Part shown: positions 1 to 8,241 of the stretch, piece after piece | Numbering within the stretch: position 1 is the first letter of the stretch | Layout of the letters: each line of letters begins with the position of its first letter | Assembly: GCF_000244975.1 (NCBI RefSeq) | Contig: NZ_CM001440.1 | Location: 2,836,325-2,900,324 of the forward strand | Origin: Saccharomonospora cyanea NA-134 | Lineage (GTDB): Bacteria; Actinomycetota; Actinomycetes; Mycobacteriales; Pseudonocardiaceae | Length of the DNA stretch: 64,000 nucleotides | Direction of reading: 5' to 3' | Notes under the pieces: model-generated | What the model was told of the DNA's origin: nothing | Seen by the model: the letters and a program-made list of their open reading frames with translations, nothing else | The model's database searches: none | Program-made: the position numbers and the translations under genes

Positions 1-122
1 TCGAGCCCGAGCCACACACCGGCCGTGACGATGTGGACCACGAGTGTGGTCTTCCTGGCCCGTCGGCCGAGCCTGCGCGGTGTCGCCGTGCCGGTGGCGG
101 TCGGGGCGGCCGCGCGGGTCAT
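1..122 (-). CDS. N-terminal fragment of a membrane protein, runs off the left edge
   Basis: The reverse strand opens with ATG at 122-120 and reads about 40 residues before the window ends. A basic leader (LGRRARKTT) is followed by the start of a hydrophobic helix, LVVHIVTAGVWLGL. The H..xAGxWLGL pattern is typical of the first helix of small actinobacterial integral membrane proteins such as DUF2269-like families. The start codon overlaps the stop of the upstream oxidoreductase as ATGA (122-119), which supports both the start and co-transcription. Too little is visible to name the family. Confidence 0.6.
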   Translation of the reverse strand, partial: MTRAAAPTATGTATPRRLGRRARKTTLVVHIVTAGVWLGL

Positions 123-994
123 CGCCGCCTCCCCAGCGACTCGACCACGTCCGCGAGCACGCCCACGGCCTGCTCGGTCCACAGGCCGTCCGCGAGCACG
201 ACGACGTGCTCGGCACCCAGTTCCCGTAGCGCCTGGCATCGCCGCGTGAACGCCTCGGGGGTCTCCCCCGGTTCGAGTCGGGTACTGACCGTGACCTCGA
301 TGTCGTCGACGTCGCGGCCCTGGGTCCTGCAGTGCTCCGCCAGCGTCTCCAGCTTGTGTCGCAGTGTCCGCCCGCCGTCGGGGATGTCGAAGAGGTTGCA
401 CGCGTCCGCGTAACGGGCCACCAGCCGCAGCGTGCGCTGCTCTCCCATGCCGCCGACGAGGATCGGCGGATGCGGCCGCGACAGGGGCGGCGGGCTGCAC
501 ACGGCGCGGTCGAGCCGGTGGTAGCGGCCGGGGAAGGGCGTGTCGTCGCCCGACCACATGTGCAGAGCCAGCCGAAGCAGTTCGTCGAGCCGGTCGAACC
601 GCTCGGCGACGGGCGGTAACGGCAGTCCCATCGTCTGTGCCTCCGCCTTGTGGTATCCGGCACCGACGCCGAACCACGCCCGTCCTCCGGACAGCACGTC
701 GAGGGTCGTCACGGCCTTCACGAGCACGCTGGGCTGCCGGTAGGTGACGGGGGTGACCATGGCACCGAGGCGGACGGTGCGGGTCTGCGCGGCCAGAAAC
801 CCCAGCGTCGTGTACGCCTCGAGCATGGCCTCGTCCGGGTTGTCGGCGGGATCCCCCTGGACCAGGTGGTCGGTGACCCACACCGTGTCGAGGCCCGCGT
901 CCTCCGCGGCTCGCGCCACACCGGCCAGGTGCCGGGCCAGCTCGGCGGGCCCACCAGGCACCGAATAGTCGGTGAGCGCCATGCTGATACGCAT
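119..994 (-). CDS. LLM-class F420-dependent oxidoreductase
   Basis: A luciferase-like TIM-barrel protein of about 291 residues. The core features of the family are visible: an early 'DTVWVTDHLV' strand-helix, 'LGAMVTPVTYRQPSVLVKAV' (family signature before the cofactor site), 'GVGAGYHKAEAQTMG' and 'PILVGGMGEQRTLRLVARYAD'. Such enzymes use reduced coenzyme F420 (or FMN) to oxidise or reduce alcohols, imines or sugars; the substrate cannot be read. I chose the ATG at 994, because the longer frame from 1030 would run through the operator-like repeats. The gene is divergent from a MarR regulator and translationally coupled (ATGA) to a membrane protein. Confidence 0.88.
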   Translation of the reverse strand: MRISMALTDYSVPGGPAELARHLAGVARAAEDAGLDTVWVTDHLVQGDPADNPDEAMLEAYTTLGFLAAQTRTVRLGAMVTPVTYRQPSVLVKAVTTLDVLSGGRAWFGVGAGYHKAEAQTMGLPLPPVAERFDRLDELLRLALHMWSGDDTPFPGRYHRLDRAVCSPPPLSRPHPPILVGGMGEQRTLRLVARYADACNLFDIPDGGRTLRHKLETLAEHCRTQGRDVDDIEVTVSTRLEPGETPEAFTRRCQALRELGAEHVVVLADGLWTEQAVGVLADVVESLGRRR

Positions 995-1004
995 ACCACC
1001 GACG

Positions 1005-1050
1005 TTAGGTACCGAACCGTTAGGCGTCAATTTATTAGGTTACGAACGGT
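1005..1050. promoter_or_regulatory. tandem operator-like repeats between the LLM oxidoreductase and MarR genes
   Basis: Two near-identical 16-mers, TTAGGTACCGAACCGT (1005-1020) and TTAGGTTACGAACGGT (1035-1050), start exactly 30 bp apart, about three helical turns. They lie in the short divergent intergenic region, and a partial third TTAGG sits at 1020-1024. This is where a MarR-type protein would repress both genes. The sequence repeat is direct observation; binding by the adjacent MarR protein is inferred. Confidence 0.55.
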
Positions 1051-1069
1051 GGTGGGTACACTGATCGTC

Positions 1070-1579
1070 ATGCCGGTACCCCCACACGGCCCCCCGCTCG
1101 GACTGCGCCTCGCCCGCACGGCCAAGGCGGTGAGTCAGGCGTTCGACGACGCGCTCGCCGAGGTCGGAGGGTCGAGACCCGCGTGGCTCATCCTCATGTC
1201 ACTGAAGGCGGGCTCGGGCGCCAGCCAGCGCCACCTCGCCGACACCATCGGCATCCGCGGAGCGACGCTCACCCAACACCTGACGAACCTGGAGGAACGT
1301 GGGCTGCTCACGCGGCGGCGCGACCCCGGGAACCGGCGGGTGCACCTCGTCGAACTCACGGCGGAGGGGGAAGCCGCCTTCCGACGGATGCGTGACGCCG
1401 CCGTGGCGTTCGACCGACGGCTGCACTCGGGCCTCGACTCGGAGCAGACGGACAAGCTGGAGGCGCTTCTCGATCGGTTGCGTGACAACGTCACCCGTGA
1501 TCCGGCCCCCGCCGATGGCCGGCGGGGGCCGGATCACGACGGTTACCGGCGCGGGGCGAACACGCCCAGTGCGTCGTAG
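1070..1579 (+). CDS. MarR-family transcriptional regulator
   Basis: A winged-helix regulator of about 169 residues. The HTH 'GASQRHLADTIGIRGATLTQ' and the wing 'LLTRRRDPGNRRVHLVELT' with the family DPGNRR..-type beta-hairpin are clear. The ATG at 1070 is the best start; the open frame extends further upstream but only through the intergenic repeats. The last ~26 residues (from about DPAPADGRRG) are unusual: they are encoded by a perfect terminator hairpin and by the antisense of a decayed copy of the gene at 3994-4848, so the native C-terminus seems to have been replaced. It probably controls the divergent F420-type oxidoreductase. Confidence 0.85.
   Translation: MPVPPHGPPLGLRLARTAKAVSQAFDDALAEVGGSRPAWLILMSLKAGSGASQRHLADTIGIRGATLTQHLTNLEERGLLTRRRDPGNRRVHLVELTAEGEAAFRRMRDAAVAFDRRLHSGLDSEQTDKLEALLDRLRDNVTRDPAPADGRRGPDHDGYRRGANTPSAS
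1499..1535 (-). terminator. hairpin terminator, duplicated copy
   Basis: Perfect 15-bp stem GATCCGGCCCCCGCC / GGCGGGGGCCGGATC (1499-1513 and 1521-1535) with a 7-nt loop. It is a diverged copy of the hairpin at 3946-3990. It lies downstream of the alpha/beta hydrolase gene on the minus strand and inside the 3' end of the marR coding frame. Confidence 0.6.
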
Positions 1580-1712
1580 GCGTGCCAGGAGCCCTCTCCC
1601 CTGTGCGGGGTGAGGACGTGCTCGCCCGCCCGCAACGCACCGGCGGGCTGTGGTGGTGCCGCGTGGATACCGGCACGGGTGTCGATCAACCAGATCGCCC
1701 GCGGTAGGACGG
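1543..1712 (-). pseudogene. decayed 3' fragment of an FnIII/CBM-like gene
   Basis: On the minus strand this stretch translates to AGEHVLTPHRGEGSWHAYD followed by ALGVFAPRR and a stop, nearly identical to the C-terminus of the intact protein encoded at 3994-4848. A second block at about 1675-1710 (GTGTCGATCAACCAGATCGC on the plus strand) matches 4254-4273 of the intact gene. About 140 bp between the blocks is missing relative to the intact gene. There is no start codon or full domain, so this is a remnant of a partial duplication that also carried the terminator at 1499-1535. Confidence 0.75.
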
Positions 1713-1728
1713 CCGTGGCTGCTTCCGG

Positions 1729-3876
1729 CTACGCGGGCCGCCCGCCGGTCACACCGATGTCACCGACGAACACCGATCCGCCTCCTTCGCCGTCGAACAC
1801 GAGTTCCACGGAGGTCAACTCCTCGGGGGAGAACGCCGGGTTGTGCCTCGTCATGCTCTCCACGGGAACGCGGTGGGTCTGCGGCACGGGTTCGGTCACC
1901 GGCAGCGTGTGCAGCCATGGGGCAACGAGGTACTGTCCCGGTACTGCGGTGTGCAGTGGCCGCACGTCGGCCAGCGGCACGGCGGCGTGTTCCCCGGTCG
2001 CGTCGGTGAGCCGCACCGTGACGGTGCCGGACTCGCCGGTGGCGACGGCGTCGAAGACGACCGCGTCGATTCCCGGTCGTGCCTTCGCCGCAGCGGTGAC
2101 CACAGGGCGCTGCTCGGCGGCCCATTCCACGTGGTGCATGACGTCCTCACCGGGCCCCGACCGTAGTGGCAACGGGGACAGGACGGCTTCCTCGGCCCCG
2201 TCGATCCGCACCGACTCCTCGTCAGCCACGACGGCGGTGGAGTCGGTGAATCGGCTGACATAGTTGGTGTCGGGCAACCACGACGCGGCCGCACGATGGT
2301 CACGGAAGAGCGCGAGGTCGGCGGTCTCGCCGCCGAGTGTGCCCGTGAAGTAGGCGGTGGCGTAGAGTTTCGCGATGCGGCGCTGTTGTTCGCCCGGCAG
2401 GAGTGCGTCGTCGTCGAGGAACAGCTTCGGCAGCCCGTACCCGACGTCGTGCCGGTCCCAGCGACTGTTGAACTGACCGTGGTTGGCGCGCTCGATGTAC
2501 AACGAGGCGGCGAAGCGGTACTCGGCGCCGGTGAACTCGACCCTCTCGTACTGGTTCAGGCCACCGAAGCTGACCACGTCGGCGTCGTGGGAGCCTTGGA
2601 GCACGAGGTAGTTCACGTCACGCAACGTCACGGCCTGCCCGTCCGGAGTGGACTGGCCGTCGGACGGCGCGAGGGCGAGTACCGACCGCACCCGCAGACC
2701 GTCCACTCGCTCGTTCTGCAGCAGTTCGGCGGCCGCGGCGACGGCCTCACCACCACGGGAGTGCCCGAGTAGCCCGACGGCGTCGAGGTCCACCTTGCCC
2801 GTGAACGGATTACCGTCCTGCTCGGTCCACGCTTTCCACACGGTCAGATGGTGGCGCAGCATCCGGGCACGGACCTGCTCCACGCCCCGCAGTCCGCCGC
2901 TGCGGTCGAGCACGCCCGTGTTGAGGAAGTTCTGGTCCACGGACGCCGCGATCACCCCGTGGCTGGCGAGCTGCTCACCGAGGTAACGGAATCCGTCCTC
3001 CGACGAGGTGGCGTTGCTCTTGTTACCGTGCACGAGCAGTACCAGCGGGAACGGGCCGTCGCCCTGCGGGTACCACACGCGGGCGTTGACCGGGAAGGCG
3101 TCCGCGTCGAACCCCCACAGGTCGTGCCGGTCCTCGTTCCATCCCGTGACGAGCGCGGAGACGTCGACGGAGTCGGTGGTCAGGTCCGCGTCGGCGCCGT
3201 ACTCGGGGCGGCGGTCGTGTCCGCTGCCGTAGGTGAGTTCGGCGACGGAGTGCGGGCCCGCTGCCGCCGGGTTCCGCCCGAGCGTGTGTGTCGCCTCGCC
3301 GTCGTCGACCACGGTCACCGGCTTCTGCCCTGCCGTCACGAGCCACCCTGCGGGCCCACCGACCACCAGCACCGCGAGCGCGAACGCGATGACGCGCGGG
3401 TCCCTGCTCCGCAATGGTCGGCGGCCCCGGTGGGGCAGCAGGCCGCCGACGGCGCCGCCGAGCAGGGAGACCCCGACGACGAGGATTCCCACTGCGGCGA
3501 AGTACCCGGTCCGAGTCGCGCCCGCCCCCAGTGTCAGTAGCAGCACCAGGCTCATCAGCAACGTGGCCGTGTATGTCCAGGGCAGAGCCGCTCGTCGTCC
3601 GACCGTCACGAAGAGCAGGCCCGTGACGACCGCCGCGATCGCCACGGCCAGTACCCCGTTCACCGCGAGCTGACCGGCCAGCTCGCCACCGACACCCGGT
3701 ACCAGTTGGTCAGCGGTGTTCCACGCCACGAGCGCCGCGGTCAGCGCGAGCAGCGCAGAGGTGGCGCCCCGCCAGTGCGGGCGTGCTCCCCGCGCTACCC
3801 GGCCGAAGCGACGACGTCGGGCGGGCGCCGAGCCCGTGCCGTCATCGGATTCCTTTTCCCCCAGTTCGGTTGACAT
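1729..3876 (-). CDS. membrane-anchored alpha/beta hydrolase (dienelactone/cutinase-like)
   Basis: A protein of about 715 residues. After a basic cytoplasmic leader (SAPARRRRFGR), four hydrophobic segments span roughly residues 35-190 (ALLALTAALVAW, VLAVAIAAVVTGLLFV, LLMSLVLLLTLGAGA and VIAFALAVLVVGG). The rest is predicted to be extracellular: 'PFPLVLLVHGNKSN' carries the oxyanion-hole HG, and 'GLLGHSRGG' is the nucleophile elbow with the catalytic Ser. Later 'SHDADVVSF' and 'ERANHGQFN' may provide the acid and His. The C-terminal ~200 residues look beta-rich. I used the ATG at 3876, as the 30 residues upstream are not conserved-looking. Polyester, lipid or ester substrates are possible. It sits between two copies of a terminator/pseudogene repeat. 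Confidence 0.8.
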   Translation of the reverse strand: MSTELGEKESDDGTGSAPARRRRFGRVARGARPHWRGATSALLALTAALVAWNTADQLVPGVGGELAGQLAVNGVLAVAIAAVVTGLLFVTVGRRAALPWTYTATLLMSLVLLLTLGAGATRTGYFAAVGILVVGVSLLGGAVGGLLPHRGRRPLRSRDPRVIAFALAVLVVGGPAGWLVTAGQKPVTVVDDGEATHTLGRNPAAAGPHSVAELTYGSGHDRRPEYGADADLTTDSVDVSALVTGWNEDRHDLWGFDADAFPVNARVWYPQGDGPFPLVLLVHGNKSNATSSEDGFRYLGEQLASHGVIAASVDQNFLNTGVLDRSGGLRGVEQVRARMLRHHLTVWKAWTEQDGNPFTGKVDLDAVGLLGHSRGGEAVAAAAELLQNERVDGLRVRSVLALAPSDGQSTPDGQAVTLRDVNYLVLQGSHDADVVSFGGLNQYERVEFTGAEYRFAASLYIERANHGQFNSRWDRHDVGYGLPKLFLDDDALLPGEQQRRIAKLYATAYFTGTLGGETADLALFRDHRAAASWLPDTNYVSRFTDSTAVVADEESVRIDGAEEAVLSPLPLRSGPGEDVMHHVEWAAEQRPVVTAAAKARPGIDAVVFDAVATGESGTVTVRLTDATGEHAAVPLADVRPLHTAVPGQYLVAPWLHTLPVTEPVPQTHRVPVESMTRHNPAFSPEELTSVELVFDGEGGGSVFVGDIGVTGGRPA

Positions 3877-3945
3877 GCACCCGACGATAACAACGTGTAT
3901 CCGACCGTTGACATGATGTGGCAAGCCGTGCTCACGGTCTCCCCC

Positions 3946-3990
3946 CTCCGATCCGGTCCCCGCCAACGGTCGGCGGGGACCGGATCGGAG
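3946..3990 (-). terminator. terminator of the sugar-transport/phoD operon
   Basis: A perfect 19-bp stem (3946-3964 with 3972-3990, arms beginning CTCCGATCCGG and ending CCGGATCGGAG) with a 7-nt loop. It begins four bases after the stop codon of the last gene in the minus-strand operon (stop at 3994-3996). A diverged copy is found at 1499-1535. Confidence 0.8.
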
Positions 3991-3993
3991 GAG

Positions 3994-4848
3994 TTACCGG
4001 CGCGGGGCGAACACCCCGAGCGCGTCGTAGGCGTGCCAGGAGCCCTCTCCCTTGTGCAGGGTGAGGACGTTCTCGCCCGCCTTCACCGCGTCGGCGGGCA
4101 GCGGCAGTTCCACGATGGACGGCACGAGCGGGTTGCCGGGGACGGTGGCGTCGCCCTGCAACGAGCCCTTCGTCGCACCCTTCTCCAGTTCGATCCCGGC
4201 CACGGCGGTGTCGTTGCAGGAGATCTCCAGCACTCCCGGGATGCTGGCGTGGGTGTCGATCAGCCAGATCGCCAGCGCCAGGTCGGTCGCGGGCTTCTCC
4301 GGCAGGGTGAAACGCAGGCGGAAGGTGTGCGCCCTGCTGCCCGCCCACCGGTCGGAGGGTCCGGGGTGCAGGTACGGCCAGTCGGTCCCCGGGGTGCTGA
4401 CGCCGTGGGTGTAGTCGGCGCCGTTCGGGAACCTGTCGAGGTAGTCGCCGTAGCCGTTCGGAGCCAGCGCCAGCTCCAGCGATCTGCGGTCGAAGTCGCC
4501 GATCACCGCGACCGGAGTACCCGACACCGTCACCGACTCCGCCGAGGTCGCCCGCAGCGGCCCGGCAGGTGCGCTCGTCTGCCCCGAGGCGGCCACGGTG
4601 ACCACCCGGTAGTACCAGGTCTGCCCCGCGGGCCCGAGGCCGTCGTGCCGGAAGTGGGTGTCGATCGTCTTGCCGATCAGCGTGTCGGCCGACGGACGGA
4701 AGTCGCGGTGCTTCGCCGCGTACACCGCGAAGTGGTCGACCAGCGGCTGGTACTGCCGCCGCGCCGTCCAACTCGCCTCGATACGGCCGATGTCACCCTT
4801 CGCGGAGAGGTCGACCACCGACGGCACCGTGCCGTTGCTCGCACTCAT
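3994..4848 (-). CDS. FnIII plus carbohydrate-binding-like domain protein
   Basis: A protein of about 284 residues with no signal peptide. The N-terminal ~110 residues look like a fibronectin type III module ('GRIEASWTARRQYQPLVDHF ... QTWYYRVVTVAASGQTS'). The C-terminal half ('DRFPNGADYTHGVS', 'SRAHTFRLRFTLPE', 'LEISCNDTAVAG', 'GENVLTLHKGEGSWHAYD') resembles the jelly-roll third domain of rhamnogalacturonan lyases (PL4). No lyase catalytic domain is present, so it may be a binding or partner protein. The start ATG shares one base with the phoD stop (TGATG at 4850-4846), implying coupled translation. The true start could be slightly different; function is uncertain. Confidence 0.7.
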   Translation of the reverse strand: MSASNGTVPSVVDLSAKGDIGRIEASWTARRQYQPLVDHFAVYAAKHRDFRPSADTLIGKTIDTHFRHDGLGPAGQTWYYRVVTVAASGQTSAPAGPLRATSAESVTVSGTPVAVIGDFDRRSLELALAPNGYGDYLDRFPNGADYTHGVSTPGTDWPYLHPGPSDRWAGSRAHTFRLRFTLPEKPATDLALAIWLIDTHASIPGVLEISCNDTAVAGIELEKGATKGSLQGDATVPGNPLVPSIVELPLPADAVKAGENVLTLHKGEGSWHAYDALGVFAPRR

Positions 4849-6446
4849 CACGCCTCCCGCTTCAGACCCGGCCTGCCGGCCTCGGTGACGAACCGCGCCA
4901 CAGTGGACACCGGTGCCCGGTCGTCCCGCTCGATGTAGTCGACCACCTTGTACTCCGCCGTCAGCTCCCGCGGCGTCATCGCCCCGACCAGGTAGCCCCG
5001 GCGACCGTCGTAGAACTTCACGTGCGGGTTCGAAAGCCACAGGTCCGTGTAGTTGTCCGTGGGAGCGCCGTCACCGTCGGAGCCCACCGAACCGACGACG
5101 AGTTCGGAGCCGATCGTGGCCGAGTCCGGGTCGGTGAAGTCGGCCTTGAGGTCGGCCGCGACGTGCCGGTGGATGTCGCCGGTCAGCACCACCAGGTTGT
5201 CGACCCCGTAGCGGCGCACGGCGTCGAACACCCGGCCGCGGTTGGCGGTGAAGCCGTCCCACTGGTCCATGCTGAACGTGCGGCCCGGCCCGGTGTCGCG
5301 GTCGATCTGCGCCATGACGACCTGCTGCGCGAACACCGTCCACGTCGCCAACGACCGCCGCAGTCCCTGGTCGAGCCACCGCTCCTGCTCGCGGCCGAGG
5401 ATGGAGCGCTCGGGGTCGGTGTGTTCACCGCCCGCGCTGGTGTCGGCGGGGAAGTCGTCACGGTACTGGCGCGTGTCGAGCACGTGCACGTCGGCCAGCG
5501 ATCCCCACCGCAGCCGCCGGTACAGGCGCATGTCCGGCCCGTGCGGCAGGGTGGATCGCCGCAGCGGCAGGTTCTCGTAGTAGGCGCGGTAGGCCACGGC
5601 CCGCTGCCGTTCGAAGTCGGACACCGAGATGCCGTACTGCGAGTGGGCGTCGGCGTAGTTGTTCTGCACCTCGTGGTCGTCCCAGGTGGACACCCAGGGC
5701 GCCAGGGCGTGCGCGCGCTGCAGGTGGGGATCGGTCTTGAACAGCGCGTACCGCAGGCGGTACTGCTCCAGGGTCCGCACCGTGGTGTCGTGCACGGGGT
5801 CGAGGTCCACGCCCCGCCGCCACAGGTTGCCGTCGTTGATCGCGTACTCGTAGACGTAGTCGCCGAGGAAGAACACGAGGTCGACGTCCTCGTCGGCGAG
5901 ATGGCGGTAGGCGGTGAAGTGACCGTGGTACCACGCCTGGCACGACGCGCTGGCGAACCGCAGCGCGTCCACGCGGTCGTGGCGGCCCGGCGCCGTGCGG
6001 GTGCGGCCGACGGGACTGATGTGGTCACCCGCGCGGAAGCGGTAGAAGTACTCGCGTCCCGGACGCAGCCCGTGGACCTCGGGGTGGACGGAGTGCGCCA
6101 GCTCCGGCGTCGCCACGGCGCGCCCGCGGTGGACGACGCGGGAGAACCGCTCGTCCTCGGCCACCTCGTAGTGCACGTCGACGTTCTCCCGGGGCATCCC
6201 GCCGTGGCCGTCGGCGGCCAACGGATCGGGAGCCAGCCGTGTCCACAGCACCACGCTCGTGGACTCGGGATCGCCGGAGGCCACGCCGAGGGTGAACGGC
6301 TCGCCCGGTACGCGGCCCCACGACGGTGCCGCGGACTGGGCCGCGTGGACGGGCATGCCGCTGCCGAGCGCGAGAGCGGCCGTGCTCAGCCCCGCCAGGG
6401 CGAGGAAGTCACGTCTGTTCGGTAGGGCATCAGGTTGGGGCGGCAT
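4848..6446 (-). CDS. phoD: PhoD-like alkaline phosphatase/phosphodiesterase, Tat-exported
   Basis: A protein of about 532 residues. It begins with a twin-arginine signal (PNRRDFLALAG then an Ala-rich stretch to VHAAQS), so it is exported folded. PhoD features follow: 'GVASGDPESTSVVLWTRLAP', an FnIII-like N-domain, then the metallophosphatase core 'FASASCQAWYHGHFTAYR', 'DLVFFLGDYVYEY', 'STWDDHEVQNNYA', 'DTRQYRDD', 'VVLTGDIHRH'. These provide the Asp/His/Cys metal ligands of the Fe/Ca enzyme family, which hydrolyses phosphomono- and diesters. I chose ATG 6446 over GTG 6449 because a GGGAG ribosome site lies 5 nt upstream. It is co-transcribed with a sugar ABC importer, which is an unusual context; no Pho-box was looked for successfully. 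Confidence 0.92.
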   Translation of the reverse strand: MPPQPDALPNRRDFLALAGLSTAALALGSGMPVHAAQSAAPSWGRVPGEPFTLGVASGDPESTSVVLWTRLAPDPLAADGHGGMPRENVDVHYEVAEDERFSRVVHRGRAVATPELAHSVHPEVHGLRPGREYFYRFRAGDHISPVGRTRTAPGRHDRVDALRFASASCQAWYHGHFTAYRHLADEDVDLVFFLGDYVYEYAINDGNLWRRGVDLDPVHDTTVRTLEQYRLRYALFKTDPHLQRAHALAPWVSTWDDHEVQNNYADAHSQYGISVSDFERQRAVAYRAYYENLPLRRSTLPHGPDMRLYRRLRWGSLADVHVLDTRQYRDDFPADTSAGGEHTDPERSILGREQERWLDQGLRRSLATWTVFAQQVVMAQIDRDTGPGRTFSMDQWDGFTANRGRVFDAVRRYGVDNLVVLTGDIHRHVAADLKADFTDPDSATIGSELVVGSVGSDGDGAPTDNYTDLWLSNPHVKFYDGRRGYLVGAMTPRELTAEYKVVDYIERDDRAPVSTVARFVTEAGRPGLKREA

Positions 6447-6467
6447 CACTGCTCCCGTCGTCGACTG

Positions 6468-7331
6468 TCATTTCACGCCCCCCGACGTGAGTCCCGCGAC
6501 GATGCGCCGCTGGAACATCAGAACCGCGATCACCAGCGGCACCGTGGCGATGACGCCCGCGGCCATGCGGGTGCCGAACGGGCTGTCGTGCGCGGCCACC
6601 CCGACGAACTGCGAGATCCGTACGGTGACCGGCTGCGTCGACGGGTCGTTGACCATGGTGAGCGCGATGATGAACTCGTTCCAGGCCACCACGAACACGA
6701 TGATGGCCGTGGTGAACACGCCGGGAACCGCGATCGGGAGGATCACCTTGCGAAACGCCTGCCCAGGTGTGCAGCCGTCCACTCGCGCCGCCTCCTCCAG
6801 CTCGTACGGCAACTGGCGGAAGAACGTGGTGAGATACCAGATCGCCAGTGGCAGCGCGAACGAGAGGTTGGGCACGATCATCGATTGGTAAGTGTTGATC
6901 CAGCCGATGTCGGTGAACAGCTTCAGCAGCGGTACGAGAAGTGAAATCCCGGGGAACATCGAGGTCGCGATGACCACCGCGAGCACCGCGTTCTTGAAGC
7001 GGAACTCCAACCTGGCCAGTGCGTACGCGGCCAGTGTCGCCACCACGATCGTGGCCGCGGTGGTGACACCGGCCACGAGCAGGCTGTTGAGCAGCGCGCG
7101 ACCGAACTCGTTGTCGCCGGAGAACACGGCGCGGTAGTTCTCCAGCGACCACGGTGACGGCAGCGCCGAGAGGTCGAAGATGTCGCTCGTGCGCCGGAAA
7201 CTCGACACCACCATCCAGTAGAACGGCGCCAGGCAGTACAGGATGATCACCGCGACGCCCGCATAGGGCGCGATACGGCGAACGGTCGCGCCGACCGTTC
7301 CCGTGGCGAGACCGGACCGGGTCGTGCTCAC
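6468..7331 (-). CDS. carbohydrate ABC transporter permease (MalG-like)
   Basis: A 287-residue inner-membrane permease with six hydrophobic segments and the cytoplasmic EAA loop 'YELEEAARVDGCTPGQAFRK', which contacts the ATPase. Typical MalG/CUT1 features are 'APFYWMVVSSFR' near the first helix and 'VVAWNEFIIALTMV' near the end. Its start overlaps the stop of the partner permease by 4 bp (ATGA). No ATP-binding subunit is encoded here, so a shared MsiK-type ATPase encoded elsewhere is the likely partner (inference from actinobacterial CUT1 systems). Confidence 0.93.
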   Translation of the reverse strand: MSTTRSGLATGTVGATVRRIAPYAGVAVIILYCLAPFYWMVVSSFRRTSDIFDLSALPSPWSLENYRAVFSGDNEFGRALLNSLLVAGVTTAATIVVATLAAYALARLEFRFKNAVLAVVIATSMFPGISLLVPLLKLFTDIGWINTYQSMIVPNLSFALPLAIWYLTTFFRQLPYELEEAARVDGCTPGQAFRKVILPIAVPGVFTTAIIVFVVAWNEFIIALTMVNDPSTQPVTVRISQFVGVAAHDSPFGTRMAAGVIATVPLVIAVLMFQRRIVAGLTSGGVK

Positions 7332-8236
7332 GCCGACACCTCCGAGGTCCTGCGGGCTCGGCGCTCACCCAGCAGGTCGGCGCCGAGCAGTTTGACGAAC
7401 ACGAACGCCACCACCGCGATGTAGCAGAACAGCAGCACCGCGTAGGCCGCGGCGGGCCCGTACCGCACCTGGTTGGCCTCGTCCCACGCCAGCATCGACA
7501 GTGTCTCCACCGACGCCTTCTGCGCTCCGACGAGAACGAACGGCAGGTCGAACATCCGCAGCGCGTCGAGCAGCCGGAACAGCACCGCCACCAGCAGGGC
7601 AGGTTTCACCAGCGGCAGTGTGACGCGCCAGAACTGCTGCCAGCCGCTCGCGCCGTCCAGCCGTGCGGCCTCGTAGACGTCGTTCGGGATCAGCTGCAAC
7701 CCCGCGAGGACGAGCAGACCGACGAACGGCGCCGTCTTCCACGTGTCGGCGATGATCACCGCGAGCTGTGAGGCCCACCCGTCGGCCGTCCACAGCAGAT
7801 CGGTGCCCAGCACGGCGTTGGCCACGCCGTTCGACTGGAAGATCCACTGCCACAGCAGGCCCGCGACGGCCGTGGGAATCGCCCACGGCACGAGGATCGA
7901 GGCCCTCACCAGAGCCCGGCCTCGCATGGCCCGGTGCATGACGAGCGCCATCGCCACACCGATGATCACCTCGGCGGTCACCGTGGTGACCGTGAACAAC
8001 GTGGTGTTGCCGAAGGCGTTCCAGAACCGGTCACCCGTGAAGGCGTCGGCGAAGTTGTCCGCACCGACGAACCGGTCCCCGGTGACGATGAACCCCGACT
8101 CGTCGATCTCGTCACCGCTGCGGTACAGCGACTCTCGCAGTGCGGCCAGCAGCGGATATCCCACCACCAGGCCGAGCACGAGAACCGTCGGGGACAGCAG
8201 CAGCGCCGCCGTGCGCCCCTGACTCGACCGTGCCAT
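7328..8236 (-). CDS. carbohydrate ABC transporter permease (MalF-like)
   Basis: A 302-residue permease of the CUT1 sugar importers. It has an N-terminal helix (TAALLLSPTVLVLGLVVGYP), a periplasmic-side loop around residues 40-70 and the EAA motif 'VYEAARLDGASGWQQFWRV'. It begins only 5 bp downstream of the solute-binding protein stop and overlaps the MalG-like gene. It forms a heterodimer with that permease. The substrate cannot be deduced, but the neighbours (Gfo/Idh dehydrogenase, ROK repressor) point to a sugar, sugar acid or cyclitol. Confidence 0.93.
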   Translation of the reverse strand: MARSSQGRTAALLLSPTVLVLGLVVGYPLLAALRESLYRSGDEIDESGFIVTGDRFVGADNFADAFTGDRFWNAFGNTTLFTVTTVTAEVIIGVAMALVMHRAMRGRALVRASILVPWAIPTAVAGLLWQWIFQSNGVANAVLGTDLLWTADGWASQLAVIIADTWKTAPFVGLLVLAGLQLIPNDVYEAARLDGASGWQQFWRVTLPLVKPALLVAVLFRLLDALRMFDLPFVLVGAQKASVETLSMLAWDEANQVRYGPAAAYAVLLFCYIAVVAFVFVKLLGADLLGERRARRTSEVSA

Positions 8237-8241
8237 CGACC

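Noticed and set aside
3895-4938. 347-codon plus-strand frame opposite the FnIII/CBM-like gene
   Set aside because: Crosses the 19-bp terminator and reads antisense of a coupled operon gene.
5022-6425. Long plus-strand frame opposite phoD
   Set aside because: Low-complexity V/R/G composition, no domain, mirrors third-position GC of phoD.
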